From Rhynchospora pubera (lineage: Eukaryota; Streptophyta; Magnoliopsida; Poales; Cyperaceae), in contig CM051460.1 of NCBI GenBank assembly GCA_028095005.1, positions 16,973,501-17,037,500 of the forward strand: a stretch of 64,000 nt of DNA. The letters are read 5' to 3'. The notes beneath the pieces were generated by a model. That model saw only the letters and a list, made by a program, of their open reading frames with translations. It was not told where the DNA came from and did no database searches. Below are positions 36,880-46,646 of the stretch, piece after piece (position 1 is the stretch's first letter; each line of letters begins with the position of its first letter). The position numbers and the translations under genes were made by a program.

Positions 36880-37132
36880 AATATGGAGTGAGGAAGAAGC
36901 AACACACAAACTATGCAGCACAAAATCAAGAGCTCCAATTGAGCGGGTCCTTGAAATGGAGGAATCCAATAGTGCACTCAAATGTCGAGGGAGAGGAAGC
37001 AGCGCTAGGCAAGAGCCAACTAGTGTAGTGACTGATCGACCTCTGGTCTGGCCTATTGGTATGAGCGAGTTCGACTCCGATCCATATTGGTATGAGGGAG
37101 TATATGGATGGTTTTCAAAATTTAAAGTATAG
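36880..37132 (+). other. Unrecognised open segment inside the CACTA element
   Basis: A frame containing RAPIERVLEMEESNSALKC, RPLVWPIGMSEFDSDPYWY and EGVYGWFSKFKV ends at 37132. It has protein-like composition but matches no family I know. It could be the C-terminus of an element-encoded or captured protein. Confidence 0.35.
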
Positions 37133-37891
37133 AACTCTGTTTTGTATCAAAATATTTGTTAGTTGGTTATTTCTAATTAATGTATTGGATGCTGATTTTC
37201 TTTTTAATGAAATGAAATTTATGAATTCAATTAGATTTTGTGCTCGATTGTGTGATCTATTTTTTTATAAAATGTGAATATATGTATGCTTGTGAATTGC
37301 AAATATTTGTGATGGATTAAAATAAAATGAATTAAATAGTGGTGGTACCTAATTGGTACGGGAAGAATTAAATGGCTATAAAATTAAATTGATACGGATA
37401 TTAACAATTGCGTCGGTATAACGACGCCCTGGATTCAAATTAATAGCAACGTGCACATATAAGAATATACTATGGTCCCCACTAAATTCTGACAGTGGGC
37501 CTCGCGATATATTATCAGGGTCGGTAATTACAACGTCACCATACCGATTGTAATCAAATGTGGGACCAGCTAAACTCTGATAATATATTATTTGGGTCGC
37601 TGAGTGAAGGCGTCGGTATAACGACAAGGTAAACTCTAAGTAGCGACGCACTTAATCACTGAATCAGCTATCAAACGAGAACGCTTGCGTCGTTGTCCCG
37701 ACCCAGAATTAAGGACGTAGAAAATTAATTAGCGACCGTCCGACCCAGATGTTTAGTATTAGGGGCTAGATTATCGGGGTCCTTTAGGTAGCGTCGCTAA
37801 GTTGACGTAAAGGGCTTTTTGTGTCGGACTACCGACGCCTATTGACGTTGCAGATAAGTTGCATTCTAGTAGTGCATGTACTGTGTGAATC

Positions 37892-37960
37892 ATGAGGTGT
37901 GTTAAGTATGCTATATAGTTTTCATGAGGTGTGTTAAGTATATATGCGATATAGTTTTCA
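37892..37960. repeat. ~33-bp tandem duplication beside the CACTA 3' end
   Basis: CATGAGGTGTGTTAAGTAT, then ATATAGTTTT, occurs twice in a row just outside the target duplication. Confidence 0.7.
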
Positions 37961-38320
37961 TGGTACAGGTTTGCTCTGTAAATAATAGATTGAATGAAAT
38001 CGTCTGTAAAATTTATGGATTACTCTGTAAAAGATATGACGAATAGAAATTGTGATTCTGTATTTGCTAATTAAACAATTGTTGCCGTGAATATTGAATC
38101 CTTGATGCATACTTATCAGCATATATATTAATTATTGCTAATTATTGTTGCCCTCTAATAACCCTAAATCTAGTTCATAAGATTTTCAACGAGAAAGTAG
38201 ATGAACAAGAGAATAGAAACTATGATTTTATTTATCTTTTTGATAATTTGAATACAAGAAGAAAAATAGTAAGAAATGGATATCGAAAGTCTAACCCCCT
38301 CCCTAATGGTAGGGGATGCC

Positions 38321-38638
38321 TAGAGCTGTTAAAATTCCGTTCTGCATGGGTGTTCCGTTCTGTTCCTTCCAAACGGAACGTTAAATGGAAGAGATTTCAG
38401 TTTCGTTTTAGAAAACGGAACGGAAACGAAACTGAAATTTTTAAACGTTTTTGAAACGGAAAACGGAATTCCGCTGAAATCAATGGTAAATAAAAGACGG
38501 AACGTTAAACGGAATGGAATTTTGTTACGTTTGACGAAACGGAACGTTAAACGGAATCAATTTCTGTTCCGTCGACTGAAATGGAACGAAAGCGGAACAG
38601 GTCTGTTCCGTCTTCCGTTTCAACGTTTGACACCCCTA
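38321..38638. mobile_element. hAT-type MITE, 8-bp target duplication GGGATGCC
   Basis: A 318-bp element starts TAGAGCTGTTAAAATTCCG and ends CGTTTGACACCCCTA. GGGATGCC flanks it on both sides (38313-38320 and 38639-38646). The interior is a near-continuous run of ACGGAAC, AAACGGAA and TTCCGTT words. Non-coding. Confidence 0.9.
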
Positions 38639-38864
38639 GGGATGCCTACTTATAGTAAGTATAGGTGGGGTCAATTGGGATCTGATGTGGCAGAGAGGCT
38701 GCGGACATTTGGTGATGCCCCACAGAGGCTCGCCCTTCTTCTAGGTGCCTTTCCTCCTTGGAGGGAGGGGGCGAAGGAGAGGGGTGGGGGGGGGGTTGGA
38801 GGCGCAGCTTTAAGGGATTCAGGGACCATTTCTTGAGTGGGGTCCACCCTCCTTTCCTTGCAGG

Positions 38865-39225
38865 TATGGCTGTCAACGATATACTGTTTCGTCGTTTTTC
38901 GTTCCGTTTCATTCTAAGGGAACGGATAACGGTACGAATTTGCATTTCGTCTCCAGAAGCGAAACGGTAAACGAAATAATAGGACATACCGTTGTTGAAA
39001 CGGAACGGTGAACGGAACGAATCATTTCGCTTCCGATTCGACAAATACATTTGTTTTTAGTGTAAATATACGTTGTTTTGTCCCATTCCGTCCAAACGAA
39101 ACGAATAATAGAATGAAATGGCATACCGTTTACTGAAACAGAATGGAATAGCATACCATTTATTGAAACGGAACGATAAACAGAATGAGCCATTTTGTTG
39201 CCGTTGTAAACGTTAGACAGCCCTA
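38865..39225. mobile_element. hAT-type MITE, 8-bp target duplication CTTGCAGG
   Basis: A 361-bp element starts TATGGCTGTCAACG and ends CGTTAGACAGCCCTA. CTTGCAGG flanks both sides (38857-38864 and 39226-39233). The interior is tiled with GAAACGGTAAACG-type words in both orientations. It lies 226 bp from the previous hAT MITE. Confidence 0.9.
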
Positions 39226-40158
39226 CTTGCAGGAGGGGTTCATCACTTCATTGTTAATTTGTTATAACTAACTCTGACAGCTTGACCACCTGGCAGCTAA
39301 CGCAAGGCCGTTATGTACTTATGTTCATCAAGTGGGTCCCATGGTTGTTACGACTTATAACACTCGGTTCAAATTTTGGGCCGGGGCCGCCTCCGTTCTT
39401 TGGTCCTCTTGGGCCTTTGGGGAAAACCAAGGGGGGCCGACGGGCCGTATCACCCTCAAAATAAGAATTTTGAAACGAATACTTTACTGATACTCAGCAA
39501 TCAGCATGCAGAAAAGGAAAAGAAAAAAAAAGAAATCATAATTTAGCCACAATTGAGACGTGTTCTGTTTCATTGTTCATTCTTTGACGTGTTCCTTTTT
39601 ATTGTTCATACTTCATTTTTTCTTTCTTTTCGTGCTCTTCTTTGAAATCATTGAAATTAGTGTGTGACCATGCAAACGGTCTTTTAAGGGACTATAATTC
39701 TCTCTCCCTTCACTCCTATTGATAAGAGCAAGGCAGATGGTCCAAACAACGTATCGTTTTGATGAAAGGTTTACACCAAATCATGTATATTGACTTTTTA
39801 CTTCGTAATTGAAGTGGTGGAGTAATCCACTTGTTTTCCAAAACAAAAAAAAGGGAAAAATTCAGGAAATTATTCATTCAATCCCTATGTTTTCAACACC
39901 AACAATGACATCTTCTTTCTTCAAGTTATTATTTTTTTTTTTAAAAAAAAAGTCATCTTCAAGTTATTAATTAACGGCCCTCAAAAACAGTTATTATGTT
40001 AACGAAATTCTAATCATGATTTCATTGAAAAATTGGGAAATCTCTTTTTCGAAAAAGAATTGTTGGGTACATGTTCGATGTGCTCTAATTGAGCGTATCT
40101 TAAAGCCTGTTCCAAGAAAAGGTAGAGGGAAAATGATGGGAGAGGAGAGATGATGGAT

Positions 40159-40398
40159 TGGCGAGTATATCATTATTTACTTGATGTAGTTTATTTGTTC
40201 AAGATTAATATTGGTTTCAAATGTGTGCATGTACCCAGGGAGCAGCTTGTTACTGTAGATAGTTTGGCTAAATTCGCTAGACAGAATGGAGTTTCTTACG
40301 AAGGCTTTACTTTTCCTATTTTTCATCCCTCTACCATGTAATCTTGTACTCTTCTCTGTTGAATGAATTACCTAAGGGTTCATTATAAAAAAAAAAAA
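40159..40398 (+). mobile_element. 5'-truncated LINE with A tail, 12-bp target duplication
   Basis: The insertion encodes the C-terminal end of a plant LINE RNase-H-like domain (GFKCVHVPREQ, then DSLAKFARQNG). After the stop and a short 3'UTR it ends in an A run. GAGATGATGGAT flanks it (40147-40158 and 40399-40410). Severe 5' truncation, an A tail and a 12-bp duplication are the mark of target-primed reverse transcription. It is dead on arrival. Confidence 0.85.
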
Positions 40399-40734
40399 GA
40401 GATGATGGATCTTTTTGGTAATTTAAGATAAACATATAAAGAAAAAAAAAGAGGAGAAACGACAGGAGGACATATCTATATAAACTTTGTCATTCATATA
40501 TTCCGAAATTTTTGATGTAATATTTCTTCCATTCTTTCTCAAGCAAGATCATATGCACACAGTTTTATAGCAATGTGTATGTTATACAAGTTCAATCCCG
40601 CAAAACTAATGAAGCTTACGGTTTATTCATGTTCCCATGTGACAATGACATGCGTCTAACAAGGCCTGCAATGAGCCGATCATTAGTCAGAGTCATCAGC
40701 TGATCGGCCGACCCAAAGCTCCAATAAATTCTCA

Positions 40735-41130
40735 AGCAGGTCCGGGAACGGCCTGAATATTTAAGATATAAGCTAAATTTCTTCTCCATTTCAGGCCCAG
40801 ATAACATATGTTTACTTGAATTTCTTCTCCTTGGATTCTTAATTTGTATTTACTTTTTGCAGCTAATTTGTTTTTTACCTTTTTGTAATCGTTTCTTTCT
40901 TTCTGTGACCATTTTCCTCTACATATTTCACTAAACAAATTAGCAGCTTCTGTCAACCATTTCAAAAAAAAAAAAAAAAGAATCCAAGGAGAAAGCAGGG
41001 TTTAAAATCTTGCACTCAGCAATAGCTTGTGATGCTATGTCTTCGGGGTGTAGACCCACTCCTCTGAATATACGAGAGCAACGTTCTCTCCAAGTTACAA
41101 AAGCCAAGGTTGCCAGTAAGTCCCTTTGTG
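40735..41130 (-). pseudogene. LINE reverse-transcriptase tail fragment
   Basis: On the minus strand the frame reads RDLLATLAFVTWRERCSRIF, then GVGLHPEDIASQAIAECKIL, similar to the zinc-finger/RVT tail region of plant L1-type LINEs, where a WRERN-x-RIF motif is common. A run of T interrupts it at 40963-40977, and short frames in other phases follow. The fragment is broken and not linked to the LINE end at 40159. Confidence 0.5.
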
Positions 41131-41273
41131 TAATACCGTATGTATGAATATGATACGTGGTGTTCTCCAGTTGAACATTGACATCAAATTTCATATGGCC
41201 CATGCCATGCCATTATAAAATCCTCTGCCATTGCTCATTAAGTCCTTTTAAATTAATTGGACCTCCCGACGAT

Positions 41274-41412
41274 TAGACCTGTCAACGGTAGAGATTTTGA
41301 CATTATGTCGTTTCGTTTAAATTATATGGAACGGTTTGTGACATAGAAATTTATACCGTTTTCTAAACGAAACGGTATGTGGCACAATTGGTTATACCAT
41401 TTCAACCGTTTG
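41274..41412. mobile_element. hAT-type MITE remnant in the promoter of CYP94 copy 2
   Basis: It starts TAGACCTGTCAACGG and contains AAACGAAACGGTATG-type words. It splits the upstream block that is continuous in copy 1 (ATTGGACCTCCC on one side, CATACTAATTAGAGAA on the other). The ends are too decayed to show a target duplication. Confidence 0.6.
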
Positions 41413-41447
41413 AGGTCATACTAATTAGAGAAAGAATTTCAAACAAT

Positions 41448-42046
41448 ATGGACTGCTACCAGGGGCGGATCCAGTGGTGGGGCGGGTGGGGCTAGAGCCC
41501 CACCTACCGCCGTCGAGTCCTGACGCCCCTCTTTAGCCTCAATCAATTTTTTCAGCCATTGAAACACTCAAAGGTGGGGCTGAAAAACAGAAAAAAAGAA
41601 ACCGTTCGATCAAATGATTCATTAGAGCACTCAGCCCCACCTAAATATTTTTGCTAGATCCGCCACTGACTGCTACTATCCATGGCTCTGTCTCATTGTC
41701 CTCTCAGTCTTCATTTATCTATTTCTCTGCTCTAAATTAAGCAAGAGAGCAACATCACCAACTTTTGGACCTAACTCTAGTCACGGATTTCCCGACTAAT
41801 GGATTGGTCACATACAGCAGCTCATCATACACCGTCACAGGTTTCTCGACTGCCGACTGGACAACTGATCTGCTTGCCAGTAGCCCAACCAACACTGGTA
41901 CAATTCACCGGCCAGTCCGACTAGGTACCACTGCCAATCCAGCAAACCTCGAGTATGTCCTTAAAATCAACCACCAAAACTACCCAAAAGGCTCAGTCAT
42001 CACATCAATTTTAAGGGATTTTCCTGGTGGCGGCATCTTTAATTAA
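41448..42046 (+). pseudogene. CYP94: Second CYP94 copy, truncated
   Basis: The ATG and first codons (MDCY) match copy 1, then a hAT MITE (41460-41668) interrupts. Bridging it, the frame gives a similar N-terminus until a frameshift near 41795. The region up to 42046 then reads DWTTDLLASSPTNTGTIHRP, ANPANLEYVLKINHQNYPKG and DFPGGGIFN before a stop. This equals residues 1 to about 123 of copy 1. The haem, I-helix and ExxR regions are absent. At the break, CTCAGTCATCACATCAA occurs twice (41990 and 42047). Upstream DNA (41130-41270) and 3' flank (42118-42420) are also shared with copy 1, so this is one arm of a segmental duplication with an internal deletion. Confidence 0.87.
41460..41668. mobile_element. 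hAT-type MITE inserted in the CYP94 copy 2 coding start
   Basis: A 209-bp element starts CAGGGGCGGATCCAG and ends GATCCGCCACTG. ACTGCTAC flanks it perfectly (41452-41459 and 41669-41676). The perfect duplication implies a young insertion. It lies after codon 4. Confidence 0.92.
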
Positions 42047-42117
42047 CTCAGTCATCACATCAACATTTTTTTTTTATTTTTGTTTTCATTTATTTATTAT
42101 TATTTTTTGAGGGCCAT

Positions 42118-42420
42118 ATGGTTTTTTGTGGTACAAGTTTGCTCTGTAAAAATGTATATATAAACTCATGGCTTGCTGTAAAAGATATGAGGAACAGGAA
42201 TTGAGATTTTATTTACTAAAAATTTTGTTGCAAACTTGCAATATTGTATGATGATGCATGGTTATGAGCATATTAATTGTTTACTGAGAGTTTTGAAACG
42301 AAAACTGTGTTGATACTCAGCATGCGGAAAGGAAGAAAAAAACCATGAATTTGCCTTTGATTGTGACGTGTTCTGTTTCAGTTTTCCTGTTCTGATTCTC
42401 GTCCTGTTCTTTGAGAGCAA
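42118..42420. repeat. 3' flank of CYP94 copy 2, duplicated from 37950-39600
   Basis: Collinear with the DNA right of the CACTA element (see 37950), without the CACTA or the two hAT elements. Confidence 0.65.
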
Positions 42421-42774
42421 GGCACCATTTCCAACCAATGTGTCACTTTTAAATAAACGAAATGATTTGACAAGAAATTATTTAATAAACTACATGTTAT
42501 AAGTTTCGTCATTTTTTTATTTTTTTTATTTTTTAAAGTCCCCCGTAGGTAAGTTTCGTTAATTTCGAAAACTAATTTGGGTACGGTGATAAACAGCAAT
42601 ATATCTTAAGTAAAGAATTATTAGTTTAAAACTCTACTGAGATCTTTCATAGATATTTAATTTAAAAGTAAATTGGTTAGCTTGATCTTCAATTTATCTA
42701 AAAAAATTCTATCAATTTTACATGGTCAAAAATAAAATAAAATCTTACTTTTTTATTATATATATATATATATA

Positions 42775-44110
42775 TGTTGTTCCTAAAGAAGGCGGCTTAA
42801 CCAAGGTTTAGCGGATGCAATTGAGGTTTTGGACCGGTTTAGTATGAACTATCCTAACACAATTCAATTGGTACCCAATACAAGCAAGCACACAAGCAAT
42901 TCAAGTATAGCAAGATAATAAAGAGAAAAAAAGAGAGAGAAATTGAACACTCGGTATGATTACGGAGTTCTGACCCGCTAGGAAAGGCTAGCCTTAGTCG
43001 TACGTCTCCTGGAGTTTCGCTACCACACAAAGACGCGCTTCGTTCAATGCCAATAAGAACAGGTCTACAACTTCGAACCGAATCACCTCTTACACCAAGT
43101 AACCGAGGTGGATCGGCCTAACTCAAATGACACAACGCCTCAAAAGAGAAGAGCTCTCAACCTATTCCAACCTGTACCTAGCGACAACGGGGCGGTGATG
43201 TTTGAGGCTACTAAATCTCTCAAGATGGTCTAGCTATGAAAAGCTCAAGTGGGAGAGTATCACTGTGCTCAAAGCTCAATTCTGGTCTAATTTTGCAAAC
43301 AAAGCTCTCTTTAGAGAGAGAACAAGGGGTGGATATATATAGGACTCGGAAAGAGTATTTTACCAGCAAAAACAATACTCAGCGTTGCTTGCCACTGAAT
43401 TGCGTTACACAACGTTAAAGGGAGACAAAGGGAACAACTCTGACAGATTCAACAGAGCGTTTTACAACGCTATATACCGTCACACAACGCTAACGTTACC
43501 CAACGCTGAAAGACGTTGGCTAACGTTACCCGCAACTTTGCATGTAAAAACAACTGTTTACATGGGACAGCACTGTCTGAACATCGATGCAGCGCTGTCT
43601 GAACAGCACAGATAACTTGGGATTTTTGTGGCGTTGTGCAACGCTATATGGCGTTACACAATGGTACTAGGAAAAGTTCCAAGTTTTTAACTGTAGCGTT
43701 GTACAACACTACTGAGCGTTGTACAATGTTGTGACTCAGCGTTGCCTAACTCTATATAGCGTTGTGTAACGTTGATTCACAAAAGTCAGAATTTAGCTGT
43801 TCTAGTTTAGAAACCTCAGCGTTGTGTGCCACTATTCAGCGTTGTACGACGCTGGGTCACAGAAAACAGGATTTTGCTGGTATATTGAGCTTTTCGCTAT
43901 CTAGACCATTTCAAGGATAAACAAGGACTAAAGTATACCTTCTATCCTAGTCTACACTAGCCTACAAGCTCTCCAAAGACTTGATCTTGATTTTTCTTAA
44001 AGTTTTTATCCAAGTCTTCATAAATTGCATCTTCTTCCTATAAAACTCAAAGAAGATTGTTAAATGATATTGTTTTGTAATCGACAAACCTAGAGACGTT
44101 TAGTACAACA
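42775..44110. mobile_element. 1.3-kb solo LTR (copia-like) in a TA repeat
   Basis: It begins TGTTGTTCCTAAAG and ends TTTAGTACAACA (TGTTG...CAACA). ATATA flanks both sides, although the site is within (TA)n, so this duplication is weak evidence. No coding domain is present. The segment 43380-43860 holds at least ten variants of the palindrome AGCGTTGTACAACGCT. Confidence 0.75.
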
Positions 44111-44122
44111 ATATATATATAT

Positions 44123-44242
44123 GAGTTTAACTATGGTGATATGCATCTCACATATTTTGAATCGATTATTTTGAATCAGATTCATGAGTTTTGATCGCAT
44201 CTCACTGAAGATTTTTGTGATGCATCTCACATAGCTAAACTC
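44123..44242. mobile_element. Short foldback, deletion derivative
   Basis: A 120-bp element starts GAGTTTAACTATGGTGAT and ends CATAGCTAAACTC, with the same tips as the full-length copy at 44251 but without the shared core. Only (TA)n separates the two. Confidence 0.75.
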
Positions 44243-44250
44243 TATATATA

Positions 44251-44654
44251 GAGTTTAGCTATGGTGAGATGCATCACAAAAAAACCTTCCGTGAGATGCG
44301 ATCAAAACTCATGAATCTGGTTCAAAATGACCGATCCAAACCGTCTAATATGATCTCTCTATTGAAATCACCATGCAGACGAAATTTTACATTTTTCCAA
44401 AAATTTTAAGTTTTTTTTGAATTTTAGAAAATTATTAATCTAATTAGTTCTGTATCGTTCAAAAACTGTCATTTTAAAAAATGCGAATAAAATACTTAAA
44501 AATTCTAAAAAAATGTAAAATTTGGTCAGCAAGAAGATTTTATATAGCAAGATCATATTGCATGATTTGGATCGATTATTTTGAACCAGATTCATGAGTT
44601 TTGATCGCATCTCATAGAATGTTTTTTGTGATGCATCTCACCATAGCTAAACTC
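44251..44654. mobile_element. Full-length foldback MITE of the shared-core group
   Basis: A 404-bp palindrome with tips GAGTTTAGCTATGGTGAGAT and CACCATAGCTAAACTC. The core GACCGATCCAAACCGTCTAA is in both arms. Flanked by TATATA. Confidence 0.88.
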
Positions 44655-44829
44655 TCTATATATATATATATATTCATGAATTTAAACTTTAATGATGTTT
44701 ATTGAAATATTTAATTTAAATTCAATTCGTTATATAGGAGCTTTTTGTTTATATTATACAAATTACATGACTATTGTCTTCGGGGAGTCTTATTATCGCA
44801 CCAAAATGATTTATTCAACCGTATCTATC

Positions 44830-45160
44830 TAGGGCTGTCATACGAAATAAAATTTTTTTCCGTTTCAGACTTTCAGTCGACGAAACAGACATCTTTCGTT
44901 TTCATTCCGTTTCAATCAACGAAACATAAATCTCTTTCATTTCCGTTATGTTTCGTCAAACGAAATAGTTTTCTATTATGTTTAACGCTTCGTCCTTCAT
45001 TTTCTATTGATTTAAGCCTTTTTCCGTGTTCCACTTCGTTTCGCTTCAGTAATGTTTACAAATTTCAATTTCATTTCCGTTCCGTTTTCAAAAACAAAAT
45101 TAATTTTCTCTTTCGTTTAACGTTCTGTTTAAATAAACCAAATAAAAACGTTCGACACAG
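44830..45160. mobile_element. hAT-type MITE remnant tiled with TTTCGTT/ACGAAA
   Basis: It starts TAGGGCTGTCATACG. The interior is repeats of TTCCGTTTC and ACGAAAC, and it ends near CGTTCGACACAG. The terminal CCCTA is lost and no duplication is seen. Confidence 0.6.
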
Positions 45161-45380
45161 TGGAATATTAACATGCCTAACCGTATATATCAACTGATCC
45201 TAGAAACTCAACCGGATTCCGTATTAATGAACCTAATTCATTCATCATCTGCTCTAGTTTCCACATGGTTTGATATGAGGCTTAGTCTTTCTCATTTTCA
45301 GCTCTTTGTCCATCGAGGCCCACGTTATTTCACTAGTAACGTTTCCACTTTCCCTCAATGTGTCCCATTTGTTCCAAAAT

Positions 45381-45577
45381 TAGAGGTGAAAACGGTGATT
45401 ATTTTTTTCGTTTCAATTCGTTCAAAACGAAACGGTTAAATATTTTGGTTGCGTTTCAAAAATAAAATGGTAGACGACGAAACAATTAACGTAAATGGTA
45501 GTCAATTTCGTGTCTAAAACAAAACGGTTAACGCATCGGATCATTTTCGTAGTCGTTTTAGACGTTATGCACTCCTA
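45381..45577. mobile_element. hAT-type MITE tiled with AAACGGTTAA words
   Basis: It starts TAGAGGTGAAAACGG and ends GTTATGCACTCCTA. The flanks CCAAAAT and CCAAGAT are a possible diverged target duplication. Confidence 0.6.
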
Positions 45578-45690
45578 CCAAGATGGTAAAAAAAAAAAAA
45601 GTCTTTGATTAAGACCTGTGTAAGCACTTGATTATCAATTGAAATGATAATATGACAAATGAAAAGTTGCTTATGAAGAAATTACTCTCC

Positions 45691-45846
45691 TAGGTTTCGT
45701 TTGGATTCCATTTGGGAAGAAGAGAATAAGAGAATAAGAAAATAAATTTATTATAAATAATCAAAACTCTTCACAAAGTTACACACTTCTCAATACTTCT
45801 TTTCACTTCTTCCTTTTCTTCCACAACTTATCCAAACGGAGTTCTA
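45691..45846. mobile_element. MITE, CGTTTGGAT family
   Basis: A 156-bp element starts TAGGTTTCGTTTGGAT and ends ATCCAAACGGAGTTCTA. The core AATTTATTATAAATAATC, followed by AAAACTCTTCACAAAGTTAC, matches the copies at 3098 (reverse), 19768 and 25517. Confidence 0.8.
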
Positions 45847-46646
45847 GATAGAGGATATCATCCGCCAATTCTCAATGGCAACTTTTAAAATAAAAGTTAC
45901 ATTTAAATATTAATTTACGAGGTTGCTGAGTTATTATATTTAAACTAGAGTGCCAATTTCTCTTTTAAAAAAATAATTGAGAGCAAGAAAAGTTACAGAG
46001 TTTATAACACGAGAGAGGCATGACCCTCGAACTTGATGACAAAATCAAGTATTGTTCGTTCAATGTAGGACGGATGCATTTTTAATTTAACAATCGATGT
46101 ATTTTCATATAATTTTTATAAATTTTGTAGTTCAATTGGTACTCGATCAAAAAAATTAAAATAAACGGATTTTATTAACGATGATAGATTAATTCTAATA
46201 CGTTTATATTTTGATCTCTTGATCGAATACTAAATAAATTTCAAAATTTATAAAAAAAAATTATATGAAAATATATCACTTATTAAATTAAACAAGATCA
46301 ACGGTTTAGATACAAAATAAAAAATTTTAAATTTAAATTTTAAATTTTAAATTTTAAAATATTAATAAAATAGTAAAGTTGTAGCATTTGTGACAACCAA
46401 AATATGTGGTAGCAGAAGATTGCTCTTGAAAGTGTATGGAATACTTTGTTGTTAGTCTAAATTAACTCATTTCTTATTTTAATCAAATTTTTGAACTAAA
46501 ACAAGAGCAAACAAGTTTTGTTCTATTTATTTACTTTTTCTTATTTTATACACTTCCAAACAAGATTATAAGAGATCATATAGTTGCCACTCAACTCAAC
46601 TCAACCTTCGGAGCTCTAGCTGGGGCAGTAACAGTAACAAACAGAA
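45847..46646. other. Intergenic DNA and 5' region of the DLH gene
   Basis: AT-rich, with no other gene. Near 46320 an AAATTTTAAATTT-type low-complexity run is seen. The DLH promoter and leader must lie in the last few hundred bases. Confidence 0.4.

Larger units (their letters stand above)
28647..37874. mobile_element. 9.2-kb CACTA (En/Spm-type) transposon, Pack-type
   Basis: The element begins CACTACTAGAATTTCG and ends with the inverted copy (GCATTCTAGTAGTG). It is flanked by the 3-bp duplication CAT (28644-28646 and 37875-37877). CACTA termini with a 3-bp duplication define the superfamily. The last ~300 bp at each side are dense in GCGTCGGTA and CCGACGC words in both orientations, as expected of subterminal transposase-binding sites. 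I find no TNPD-like transposase frame, so it is probably non-autonomous. It carries a piece of SDH2, a GC-rich gene-leader-like segment (about 34746-35000), an unrecognised frame near 36880-37130, a large foldback (32535) and a short foldback MITE (34196). Confidence 0.88.
37950..39600. repeat. 3' flank of CYP94 copy 1, duplicated at 42118-42420
   Basis: Words such as GGTTTGCTCTGTAAA, CTGTAAAAGATATGA and GATACTCAGCA, then GACGTGTTCTGTTTCA, occur in the same order here and at 42140-42380. The present copy is longer because two hAT MITEs (38321, 38865) have inserted in it. Confidence 0.65.

Noticed and set aside
38646..39193. Frames of 70-134 codons
   Set aside because: They run through a hAT MITE built of ACGGAAC words and its GC-rich flank; repeat artefacts.
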